In this document: positions 1 to 5,962 of the stretch, in pieces
How positions within the stretch are numbered: the first letter of the stretch is position 1
Layout of the letters: every line of letters begins with the position of its first letter
Source of the DNA: an uncultured Phycisphaerales bacterium
GTDB lineage: Bacteria > Planctomycetota > Phycisphaerae > WQYP01
Direction of reading: 5' to 3'
Assembly (NCBI GenBank): GCA_903868035.1
Contig: CAIPTQ010000237.1
Span: 1 to 10,694, forward strand
DNA length: 10,694 bases
Notes under the pieces: model-generated
Seen by the model: the letters and a program-made list of their open reading frames with translations, nothing else
Database searches by the model: none
Told to the model about the DNA's origin: nothing
Position numbers and translations under genes: made by a program

Positions 1-19
1 CGGCGGCGACGGCGACGCC

Positions 20-1096
20 ATGGACGTCGCCTTCTGGATCGAACCCACCCTCCTCGCCGGCGAGGCCGCCTTCGTCCGCCACCTGGTCATGGGCCTCAAG
101 TCCGAGGGCCAGCGCGTCACTTTCATCGCCCCCCACGGCCTCTCCCTGGCCGCGCTCCCCACGCTGGGCTCGCGCGTCCTGAACTACCGCTGGAACCGCT
201 GGGAAAAACTCCCCGTCCTGCAGAAACTCCGCCTCAATGCCGTCGCCCGCGAGCTTAACGACGCACCCCCCGACCTCCTCGTCGCCTGGGGCTCCGCCGA
301 CCCCACGGCACTCTCCGTCGCCGCCCAGGTCGTCCCCAGCCTCCCCATCGCCCTCTGGTGCTGGGATGCCGCCGAACTCTTCTCCCCCGCCGTCGCCCTC
401 CGCTCCGTCCGCCACCTCATCGCCAGTTCCCAGTTCATCGCCGACCGCGTGCCCGAGGCCCTGGGCCTGCCCATCACCGTCGTCCATCCCGGCGTTTACT
501 GCGAGGACACCCTCGCCTGCTTCGATGTCGAGGGCTACGTCCCCTGCCTGGTTTCGCTGGACCCCCTGGCCAGCCGCGCCAACTACGAGGCCCTAATCCG
601 CGCCTGCACGCAACTGGTCGCCGAGGGGCGCGAATTCCTGCTCTTCGCCTACGACCAAGGCCCCGCCGAATACCCCATCTGGCGCTTCGCCGAAAAGCAG
701 GGCCTGCTGGAGCGCATGTCCTTCGTCCCCTTCCAGCAGGATGCCGAACCGCTCCTCCTCCACGGCGACTTATACATACACATCATCCCCAGTTCCCGCG
801 TGCAGTACCGCTCCCTGGAAGCCATGGGCCGCGGCCTGGCCGTCGTCACCGGCCCCAATCACGCCGCGGATTATCTCATCGACGGCCAGACCTGCCGCAT
901 CGTCGGCCCCCAAACCGCCGAAGCCTGGCGCGACGCCCTCACCGACCTGATCACCGACCGCAAAAAAGCCATCGCCCTGGCGCGCCAGGGCCAGCAGTAC
1001 GTGCGCGAGCGGCATTCGATCGCGCGAACATTGGAGCAGTTCGGGTCCATCTGCCGGCAAGTGGCGGGGATGGCGATACCGTTGGGGGGGCGGTGA
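20..1096 (+). CDS. GT-B fold glycosyltransferase (GT4-like), family group 1
   Basis: Likely transfers a sugar from a nucleotide-sugar donor to a cell-envelope or small-molecule acceptor in the cytoplasm. The acceptor cannot be predicted. The 358-residue protein has the two-lobe GT-B layout. The N-terminal lobe opens with MDVAFWIEPTLLAGEAAFVR, a strand followed by a Gly-containing loop, and a linker VVHPGVY lies near residue 157. The C-terminal lobe begins at LVSLDPLASRANYEALI and ends with SLEAMGRGLAVVTG near residues 264-277, the usual donor-binding segment of glycosyltransferase group 1 (PF00534). Only the second Glu of the EX7E motif is present (E266). The position of the first is Ser, so catalysis may differ from classical GT4 enzymes. 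The frame is open upstream of the ATG to the window edge and no ribosome-binding site is visible, so the start could lie further left. Codons end overwhelmingly in C. The gene converges on the radical SAM gene. Confidence 0.8.
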   Translation: MDVAFWIEPTLLAGEAAFVRHLVMGLKSEGQRVTFIAPHGLSLAALPTLGSRVLNYRWNRWEKLPVLQKLRLNAVARELNDAPPDLLVAWGSADPTALSVAAQVVPSLPIALWCWDAAELFSPAVALRSVRHLIASSQFIADRVPEALGLPITVVHPGVYCEDTLACFDVEGYVPCLVSLDPLASRANYEALIRACTQLVAEGREFLLFAYDQGPAEYPIWRFAEKQGLLERMSFVPFQQDAEPLLLHGDLYIHIIPSSRVQYRSLEAMGRGLAVVTGPNHAADYLIDGQTCRIVGPQTAEAWRDALTDLITDRKKAIALARQGQQYVRERHSIARTLEQFGSICRQVAGMAIPLGGR

Positions 1097-1114
1097 ATGT
1101 AGGGGGTAGGGGGT

Positions 1115-1217
1115 ATCCGGATTCCATTTGAATCTCGCGCCCATCAAGCCCAGGGATTGCAATCCTTGGGCCTACGCGCTCGCTCCTGTGCAGCGCGGTA
1201 TTCAGTTGGGTTCCGTA
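1115..1217 (+). repeat. Dispersed palindromic element, copy 1 (103 bp)
   Basis: This is the first of three related non-coding elements in the window, all in the same orientation. It starts ATCCGGATTCC, passes TGAATCTCGCGCC, and has a central near-palindrome at 1148-1171 made of GCCCAGGGATTG followed by its reverse complement with one mismatch (T at 1166). It ends near ATTCAGTTGGGTTCCG. The two ends are imperfect inverted repeats of each other. It fills the gap between the convergent glycosyltransferase and radical SAM stops, where a long hairpin could end transcription from both sides. It has no U-tract, so intrinsic termination is not shown. Confidence 0.8.
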
Positions 1218-2132
1218 TTATGGGTAAATTTCCACGTGGAGGCCGGCGGCGCGGACTTGTTGGGCGATCGCTTCAAGTTCCTCGGCGGATAGCGGCGTGA
1301 CATAACTCTCTGTCGTATGACGCGCCACGGTGTAAAGCTGCACGAGCTTGATCTTGCCGCCAGCGGCGTGGATGCGGGCGAGTTGGCGAATGTAAGCGGT
1401 AATTTCGGCGGGTTCGGGGCCGGTGCCGTGGACTTTCATAAACAGCGTTTGGATGACGGTGGGGCGCGTCTGGCAACACCATAAAATATTGTCGAGTATG
1501 CGCTGATAGGACACGCCCGTGCGGTCGATAAGCCGGAAATATTCGGCTGTGCCCGCGTCGAGCTTGGCCCAGATTTCCCCGTGGCGGGCATCGAGGAGGG
1601 CAAGCGTTTTCTGCACACCAGGCTTGTGGAAGAGCGTGGCGTTGGTGATCAGGACAAGCTTGACGGGCGGCAGTGCCGGGGCGTTGGGGACGGCCGGCAG
1701 GGCATTGTGCTTGGCTACCAGTTCCGCCGCGAGTTCAACCGCCTCGTGGAATTGCGGGCAGGTGGTCGGTTCGCCATCCCCGGAAAAGGCGATGTCGTTG
1801 ACGCGGCGAAGTTCCGCGGGAATGGCGTTGAACGGGTCAAAAGCGTAAATTTCGCCGGTGGTCACGAGCGCGAGCATGGCGCCGAGCTCGGCACGCAGAA
1901 GAGCCAGATCAACATCGCGCGTCGCCCCGGCCGGCAGCGGAATCTTGCGGTTAACACAGCAGTAGATGCAGTCGAAATTGCAGACCTTGTCGGGGTTGAG
2001 GTTGATGCCCAGGGAAATCCCCTTGGCCCGCCGCGAGACCACCGGGTAGACGTACCGGTTCTCCCGCCAATGACGGGGATGCTCGGCAAACGCGCGCCGG
2101 GCGGAGGGGTCGAGGATGGGGAGTTGGGTCAT
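1218..2132 (-). CDS. Radical SAM protein, TYW1-like (COG0731 type)
   Basis: A [4Fe-4S] radical S-adenosylmethionine enzyme of 304 residues. The cluster motif CxxxCxxC is VCNFDCIYCC (Cys51, Cys55, Cys58, with an extra Cys59). The segment IAFSGDGEPTTCPQF is the family form of the SAM-binding GGEP motif, and VLITNATLF and KLDAGTAEYF follow in the order expected for the partial TIM barrel. The lead-in ISLGINLNPDKVCNFDC and the GDGEPT signature match the COG0731 group, related to the archaeal tRNA wyosine synthase Taw1/TYW1. Bacterial members are not proven to modify tRNA, so the substrate is open. The frame extends one codon upstream to TTG at 2135, but ATG at 2132 is preferred because it lies 6 nt after a TACAAT hexamer. 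No Shine-Dalgarno sequence is visible. It is divergent from the Fic gene. Confidence 0.85.
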   Translation of the reverse strand: MTQLPILDPSARRAFAEHPRHWRENRYVYPVVSRRAKGISLGINLNPDKVCNFDCIYCCVNRKIPLPAGATRDVDLALLRAELGAMLALVTTGEIYAFDPFNAIPAELRRVNDIAFSGDGEPTTCPQFHEAVELAAELVAKHNALPAVPNAPALPPVKLVLITNATLFHKPGVQKTLALLDARHGEIWAKLDAGTAEYFRLIDRTGVSYQRILDNILWCCQTRPTVIQTLFMKVHGTGPEPAEITAYIRQLARIHAAGGKIKLVQLYTVARHTTESYVTPLSAEELEAIAQQVRAAGLHVEIYP

Positions 2133-2138
2133 CAAGGT

Positions 2139-2144
2139 ATTGTA
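2139..2144 (-). promoter_or_regulatory. -10-like TACAAT giving a possible leaderless start for the radical SAM gene
   Basis: On the minus strand TACAAT is followed by exactly 6 nt (ACCTTG) and then the ATG at 2132. A transcript starting about 7 nt after the hexamer would begin at the start codon. No clear -35 box is seen; TTCCTT, 17 bp upstream, matches TTGACA poorly. The missing Shine-Dalgarno sequence is consistent with leaderless translation. Confidence 0.35.
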
Positions 2145-2199
2145 GGGGTGGGGACATTGTTAAGGAACGGACACGGAATAACTTCTCAGATTGGGGGGG

Positions 2200-2244
2200 A
2201 GACCGCCAAATACTGCCTGTTTGAGGGGGAGGGGTTGGCGGTCT
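2200..2244. repeat. Inverted repeat with 10-bp arms, 25-nt loop
   Basis: AGACCGCCAA at 2200-2209 is the exact reverse complement of TTGGCGGTCT at 2235-2244. It lies upstream of the proposed Fic promoter in the 281-bp gap between the divergent radical SAM and Fic starts. The G-rich loop and absence of an adjacent T-run make a terminator unlikely. A protein-binding dyad or the remnant of a small mobile element are both possible. Confidence 0.55.
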
Positions 2245-2274
2245 GCCCTAACAAGATTACCCATTTCAACATAT

Positions 2275-2303
2275 TTTTCAATTTGCGACCAATGAATGAT
2301 AAA
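2275..2303 (+). promoter_or_regulatory. Possible sigma-70-type promoter for the Fic gene
   Basis: TTTTCA at 2275-2280 and GATAAA at 2298-2303 are separated by 17 bp. Each matches four of six consensus positions. Transcription would start near 2310, placing the hairpin at 2312-2347 and the TAACGGCA array in the 5' leader of the Fic mRNA. The region is AT-rich compared with its surroundings, which supports but does not prove a promoter. Confidence 0.3.
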
Positions 2304-2311
2304 GGCACGGG

Positions 2312-2347
2312 GATAGCGCCGCGTCGGGGATATTTCGCGGCCCTATC
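2312..2347 (+). repeat. Hairpin (12-bp stem, one mismatch) in the Fic leader
   Basis: GATAGCGCCGCG at 2312-2323 pairs with CGCGGCCCTATC at 2336-2347, with one C-C mismatch and a 12-nt loop. It ends 10 bp before the first TAACGGCA box. It could be an attenuator or a leader structure of the Fic transcript. The bases after it (GCGCTTGATTT) are not a clean U-tract, so I do not call it a terminator. Confidence 0.5.
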
Positions 2348-2357
2348 GCGCTTGATT

Positions 2358-2415
2358 TAACGGCAGTTTAACGGCACAATAACGGCAAGCTCCATTGCCG
2401 AGAAACTGCCGTTAT
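2358..2415 (+). promoter_or_regulatory. Array of TAACGGCA boxes over the Fic start codon (candidate operator)
   Basis: TAACGGCA occurs at 2358-2365, 2369-2376 and 2380-2387, in steps of exactly 11 bp (one helical turn). Its inverse TGCCGTTA occurs at 2407-2414 and includes the A of the Fic ATG. AACGGCAGTTT (2359-2369) and AAACTGCCGTT (2403-2413) form an 11-bp perfect inverted repeat. Inside it, CGGCAA (2383-2388) and TTGCCG (2395-2400) form a second hairpin. The spacing suggests repeated binding on one face of the DNA. The winged-helix end of the neighbouring Fic protein is the obvious candidate binder, by inference. Confidence 0.65.
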
Positions 2416-3508
2416 GCCGCTCTTCGACCCCAAATTCAGCATCACTCCCAAGATGGCCAACGCGCTGATGCGCATCGAGGCGGCGAAAACCGCCGTCCAG
2501 CATCTGCCGATCACCCCGCGCGTGCTGGCGACCTTGCGGGAGACCGCCCGGCGGCAATCGACGCATTATTCCACCATGATCGAGGGCAACCGGCTGACGC
2601 GGGAACAGGTGTCCAAGGTGCTGGAAAAGCACGAGCATTTTCCCGGCCGGGAACGGGACGCCAAAGAGGTGCTCGGCTACTACGCCGCCCTGGAACAGGC
2701 CGAACAGCTCGCATCGGCGGGGAAACCGGTCACGGAGCAACAGATACAACTGCTCCATGCCCTGGTGATGGCCGGCGGGACCACCAAGGTGAAACCCACG
2801 CCCTACCGCGACGGCCAGAATGTCATCCGTGACAGCCGTGACCATAGGATTGTGTACCTGCCGCCGGAGGCGAAGGACGTGCCCGGCCTCATGAAGAGCC
2901 TGATGCAATGGCTTGCAGCGGCGGAATCGCAGGGCCTGCCCTGCCCGATTCGCGCGGGCATCGCGCATTACCAGTTCGCGACCATTCACCCGTATTACGA
3001 CGGCAATGGCCGAACCGCCCGGCTGCTGACCACGCAGATCATGCATCGGGGCGGATACGACCTGAAAGGCCTGTACTCGCTGGAGGAATATTACGCCCGC
3101 AACCTGGGCGCTTATTACGAGGCCCTGACCATCGGCCCCTCGCATAATTACTACATGGGCCGTGCCGAAAGCGACATTACCCCATGGGTGGATTATTTTT
3201 GCGCCGGCGTCGCGGAGAGTTTCGAGGCCGTCAAGAAGCGGGCGCAGGAGGCGGCCGGCACCGGGGCCAAGGATTATTCCCCGCTGTTGCGCCAACTGTA
3301 TCCGCGCCAGCGAAGGGCGCTGGAACTGTTCCGCCAGAGTGCAACGGTCACTAGCCGGGATGTGGAGAAACTGTTCCTGGTTTCGCAGCGCAGCGCGCGG
3401 AATCTGCTGCGGGACTGGGTCGAGGATGGGTTTGTGGTCATCACCGATGCGGCCAAGAAAAGCCGGAAATATGCGCTGGCGGGGGAATACAAGGGGTTGC
3501 TGGAATAG
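2414..3508 (+). CDS. Fic-domain protein AMP-transferase with C-terminal winged helix
   Basis: Likely transfers AMP from ATP to hydroxyl side chains of target proteins. The Fic core motif is HPYYDGNGR at residues 192-200, with the catalytic His192 and the phosphate-binding DGNGR loop intact. The inhibitory helix motif (S/T)xxxE(G/N) is STMIEG at residues 53-58, N-terminal to the core. This makes it a class II Fic protein in which Glu57 is expected to block productive ATP binding until relieved. Residues about 295-360 resemble a winged helix, with QRRALELF, a turn, SRDVEKLFLVSQRSARNLLRDWVEDGFV and a basic wing. At 364 residues it has the usual length of the SoFic-like Fic group. It is a single gene with no antitoxin beside it, as expected for a self-inhibited class II protein. 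A strong repeat array abuts its ATG, suggesting autoregulation. No good Shine-Dalgarno sequence is seen (GAGAAA, 8 nt upstream, is weak). Confidence 0.92.
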   Translation: MPLFDPKFSITPKMANALMRIEAAKTAVQHLPITPRVLATLRETARRQSTHYSTMIEGNRLTREQVSKVLEKHEHFPGRERDAKEVLGYYAALEQAEQLASAGKPVTEQQIQLLHALVMAGGTTKVKPTPYRDGQNVIRDSRDHRIVYLPPEAKDVPGLMKSLMQWLAAAESQGLPCPIRAGIAHYQFATIHPYYDGNGRTARLLTTQIMHRGGYDLKGLYSLEEYYARNLGAYYEALTIGPSHNYYMGRAESDITPWVDYFCAGVAESFEAVKKRAQEAAGTGAKDYSPLLRQLYPRQRRALELFRQSATVTSRDVEKLFLVSQRSARNLLRDWVEDGFVVITDAAKKSRKYALAGEYKGLLE

Positions 3509-3522
3509 TCGCAACGGGTTAT

Positions 3523-3557
3523 GAAGGCTGATGAACTGCGTGGCGCGAGTGTCAGCC
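3523..3557. terminator. Weak inverted repeat between convergent genes
   Basis: GGCTGA at 3526-3531 pairs with TCAGCC at 3552-3557 across a 20-nt loop. It lies between the Fic stop and the convergent membrane-protein stop and overlaps the latter. There is no U-tract on either side. It is a possible bidirectional terminator only by position. Confidence 0.2.
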
Positions 3558-4256
3558 CTTCAGTTTGCGCCAGAGGGACTGTATTGCCCAAAGGAGTGCG
3601 GCGGCGATCACGAATAATACCAGTATTACACCAACGGGCCGGAATGTGGGAAGTTGTATCAGCAGATTGGCCATACCATAGAGAGCGGCGAGCGTGGTAA
3701 TGCGGAGATAGCGTTTCTGATCAAAGGGTTTGCCGGTGGCGGGGCGATTGTCGAACGAATCCGGGCTTTCAAAGGGAGTTCCTGCAAGCTGCCATTGGGT
3801 GTTCGCGGAGTGGCAGCACTGTTTCATCAGGCCCAATATGCGGGCGATTTGCTTCTTCTTGCGGTCCATCGGAAACACCACGATCTGGTCGGCCGTCGCG
3901 ATGCCGAGGTAGGGCCTGCCGCGCGCCAGAAGTAGGAGCGGCGTGATTCCGAGGAAGGCAAACCAAACGACGCTGACTACGAAGGGTCCCCAATCTCCAA
4001 GATACTTGGCCATCCATAACGGCCCCATAAGCGTGAATAACAGACCAGGAAGCAGAAGCCACCACTGTCGCCGGACGAGACACCCAATCCATCGGACGTC
4101 GGCATAGCGTATCGGAGTATTTAGCGCGAGGTGGCAACCTCGTATCCCCGTGGGCAAGTGAAGGCGGGAATAGCCGGTGCGGACAAGGATGAACATCTCG
4201 TCGTCAAAATCGAGATGCATTTCCCCGACGAGGTCCAGTTTGACAGACTCCTGCAT
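3552..4256 (-). CDS. Four-helix membrane protein of unknown function
   Basis: I do not recognise the family. The 234-residue product has two hydrophobic pairs. Helices are predicted near residues 65-83 and 89-111 after the basic flank VRRQWW, and near 183-202 and 206-226 before the basic tail WRKLKG. Residues 1-60 are soluble and read as alternating short strands (HLDFDDEMFILVRTGYSRLHL). The stretch 112-180 between the helix pairs is also soluble, with GIATADQIVVFPMDRKKKQIARIL. This strand-rich pattern beside membrane pairs recalls bacterial PH-like membrane proteins, but I would not assert it. CC at 147-148 is unusual. ATG at 4256 is preceded by GAGGG about 10 nt upstream, an acceptable ribosome-binding site. 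The 119 bp separating it from the uvrC stop contain no gene that I can support. It could be read through from uvrC or be independent. Confidence 0.7.
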   Translation of the reverse strand: MQESVKLDLVGEMHLDFDDEMFILVRTGYSRLHLPTGIRGCHLALNTPIRYADVRWIGCLVRRQWWLLLPGLLFTLMGPLWMAKYLGDWGPFVVSVVWFAFLGITPLLLLARGRPYLGIATADQIVVFPMDRKKKQIARILGLMKQCCHSANTQWQLAGTPFESPDSFDNRPATGKPFDQKRYLRITTLAALYGMANLLIQLPTFRPVGVILVLFVIAAALLWAIQSLWRKLKG

Positions 4257-4375
4257 GAGGCAATGCCCTCGTTACCGATGTCGACTTTTCGAGAAACGCC
4301 GTCGAAGTAGTCACGATATGCCGCGGGCGGCGAAATCGCAACAAAGACAGGCATGCCGGGCGTTGCCACGCCGGG

Positions 4376-5935
4376 CTACTTTTTTCGCGGCGGCCGTTTC
4401 CCCGCCGCCACATCCTCCTCGAAGCGTTTTTTGCTAATCAGCAGGTGGTGATAGCTCTGCCCAAACCGGTGCGCCTCATCACGTATGTGCTGCAAAAGTT
4501 TCAGCGCGGCATGCGTGCGGGAGAGTTTTATCGGGGCGGTGCGTTTCTGCACATAAATCTCCTCCTCCCGCTTCGCCAGCGAAATCACCATCGGCGGCGT
4601 CACCTCCATCGCGGCAAACGCGTCGCGGGCGGCATGCAACTGCCCCAGGCCGCCGTCGATGAGGATCACGTCGGGGTACAGTTCGCGGTTCGTCCCCGCC
4701 TCCCGATAGCGGCGGGATATCACTTCCTGGATCGACTTGTAATCATCCACGGCACCCTCGGCCAGCGACTTGATGCGATACCGCCGATAGCCGTTCTTAA
4801 ACGGCCGTCCGTCAATGAAGCACACCAAACTGCCCACCGTCGCCTCCCCCTGGAAGTGGGCGATGTCAATGCCTTCGATGCTGCGGGGCGTCTCCGGCAG
4901 TTCGAGCAGTTCCTGGAGGGTTTTCAAGCCCCCCGCCGCGGCGTGGTCCTGAAAGAACACTTCGGTCTGGATGGATTTGTCAGCCACGCCCCGCCCGCGC
5001 CCGCCGCCGCCGCGCTCCGACAGCGACCGCAACGCCTTGATCTGGTCGCGCAGCGCCGCCGCCTTCTCGAATTCCAAATTCTTCGCCGCCGCATCCATCT
5101 CCGCCATCATCTCGCGCAGCACCTCGCCCCCCTTGGAATCCAGAAACCGCTTGAGCCGCTCGATATCCTGGCGGTAGTCCTCCCGGGAAATTTTGTCGCC
5201 GCACGGCCCCGTGCAGAGCTTGATGTTGTACAACAGGCACGGCCGGAAAAAGTGCTTGCGCAGGTCCGCCTCCAGAATCTCCAAATGGCACGTGCGGAAC
5301 TTGAACGCCCGCTGCAAGACCTGCACCGCCTGCCGCAGCCCCCAGGATTGGGTGAACGGCCCGTAGAGTTTCGTGCCCGTGGCATGCGGCTGCCGCGTGA
5401 TGTAAACGCCGGGGTAGTCGTCGCGCGAACTGATCTCCAGATACGGGTAGGACTTGTCATCCATCAGCAGCGAGTTGAACCGCGGGTGGATGTCCTTGAT
5501 GAGCCGGTTCTCGGTGAGCAGGGCCTGCACTTCGGTGTCACACGGCAGGATGTCAAAATCGCTGACGTATTCCAGGAGCCGCTGCTTGCCCGGCCCCAGG
5601 TCCGCGGAGGGCACAAAGTAGGAGCCGACGCGGTCGCGGAGCGAGCGGGACTTGCCGACATAGAGCACGACGTCGCGTAGGTCTTTCATGAGGTAGACGC
5701 CGGGGGATTCGGGAAGGACCTTGGCTTTTTCGCGCAAACGCGCGAGCCGCGCGGGGGCGGGCTCGGTGGGGCGCTGGAGGGTGCCCACATCGCGCGGCTC
5801 CTCCACGATGGGGTCGGAGTCGAAGGGGTCGGCGGTATCGTTTTCGGCGTCCGCTGTCGGATCAAGAGGAACATCGAGTGGCGGATCGGCCTGCGGGGGG
5901 AGAGCGTCAGCAGGTTGGTCGGGGGAAGGCTTCAT
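4376..5935 (-). CDS. uvrC: Excinuclease ABC subunit UvrC lacking the C-terminal HhH domain
   Basis: The incision nuclease of nucleotide excision repair. It joins UvrB at damaged DNA and cuts 3' (GIY-YIG domain) and 5' (RNase H-like domain) of the lesion. Residues are numbered from the ATG at 5935 (519 aa). GIY-YIG: SPGVYLMKD and LYVGKSRSLRDRV, about 77-101. The four-Cys iron-sulfur pattern is C216, C233, C241, C245. The UVR motif that contacts UvrB (EKAAALRDQIKAL) is about 290-302. The RNase H-like domain keeps the catalytic triad D357 (GIDIAHFQG), D427 (ILIDGG) and H489 (RDEAHRFG). The protein ends about 30 residues after that His, in RPPRKK, without the tandem helix-hairpin-helix domain seen in the ~610-residue E. 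coli protein. A ~65-residue acidic, Pro-rich extension precedes GIY-YIG. ATG 5935 is preferred over TTG 5962 because TATAAT lies 6 nt before it and there is no Shine-Dalgarno sequence. It follows the upstream minus-strand gene by 27 bp. Confidence 0.95.
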   Translation of the reverse strand: MKPSPDQPADALPPQADPPLDVPLDPTADAENDTADPFDSDPIVEEPRDVGTLQRPTEPAPARLARLREKAKVLPESPGVYLMKDLRDVVLYVGKSRSLRDRVGSYFVPSADLGPGKQRLLEYVSDFDILPCDTEVQALLTENRLIKDIHPRFNSLLMDDKSYPYLEISSRDDYPGVYITRQPHATGTKLYGPFTQSWGLRQAVQVLQRAFKFRTCHLEILEADLRKHFFRPCLLYNIKLCTGPCGDKISREDYRQDIERLKRFLDSKGGEVLREMMAEMDAAAKNLEFEKAAALRDQIKALRSLSERGGGGRGRGVADKSIQTEVFFQDHAAAGGLKTLQELLELPETPRSIEGIDIAHFQGEATVGSLVCFIDGRPFKNGYRRYRIKSLAEGAVDDYKSIQEVISRRYREAGTNRELYPDVILIDGGLGQLHAARDAFAAMEVTPPMVISLAKREEEIYVQKRTAPIKLSRTHAALKLLQHIRDEAHRFGQSYHHLLISKKRFEEDVAAGKRPPRKK

Positions 5936-5941
5936 GGCATG

Positions 5942-5947
5942 ATTATA
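5942..5947 (-). promoter_or_regulatory. TATAAT -10 giving a possible leaderless start for uvrC
   Basis: A perfect TATAAT on the minus strand is followed by 6 nt (CATGCC) and then the ATG at 5935. The predicted transcript start coincides with the start codon. The -35 position (17 bp upstream) is ATTCGT, a poor match. This is the same arrangement as at the radical SAM gene and would let uvrC be transcribed separately from the gene 27 bp upstream. Confidence 0.4.
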
Positions 5948-5962
5948 GTGCGGCGGCGACAA

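Noticed and set aside
1581..2360. Plus-strand frame opposite the radical SAM gene, extending into the intergenic region
   Set aside because: It lies on the strand opposite CNFDCIYC and GDGEPT coding, with no ribosome-binding site or known domain.
2414..3508. Fic gene considered as half of a toxin-antitoxin pair
   Set aside because: The inhibitory motif is inside the Fic protein itself, and neither neighbour resembles a FicA-type antitoxin.
2357..3514. Minus-strand open frame covering the whole Fic gene (385 codons)
   Set aside because: It is antisense to an intact Fic gene with its HPYYDGNGR motif, and its translation shows no family features.
4445..5680. Long open frame on the plus strand (411 codons)
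   Set aside because: It is antisense to uvrC, whose domains and catalytic residues are all recognisable. It is an artefact of high GC and Arg/Leu/Pro-rich translation.
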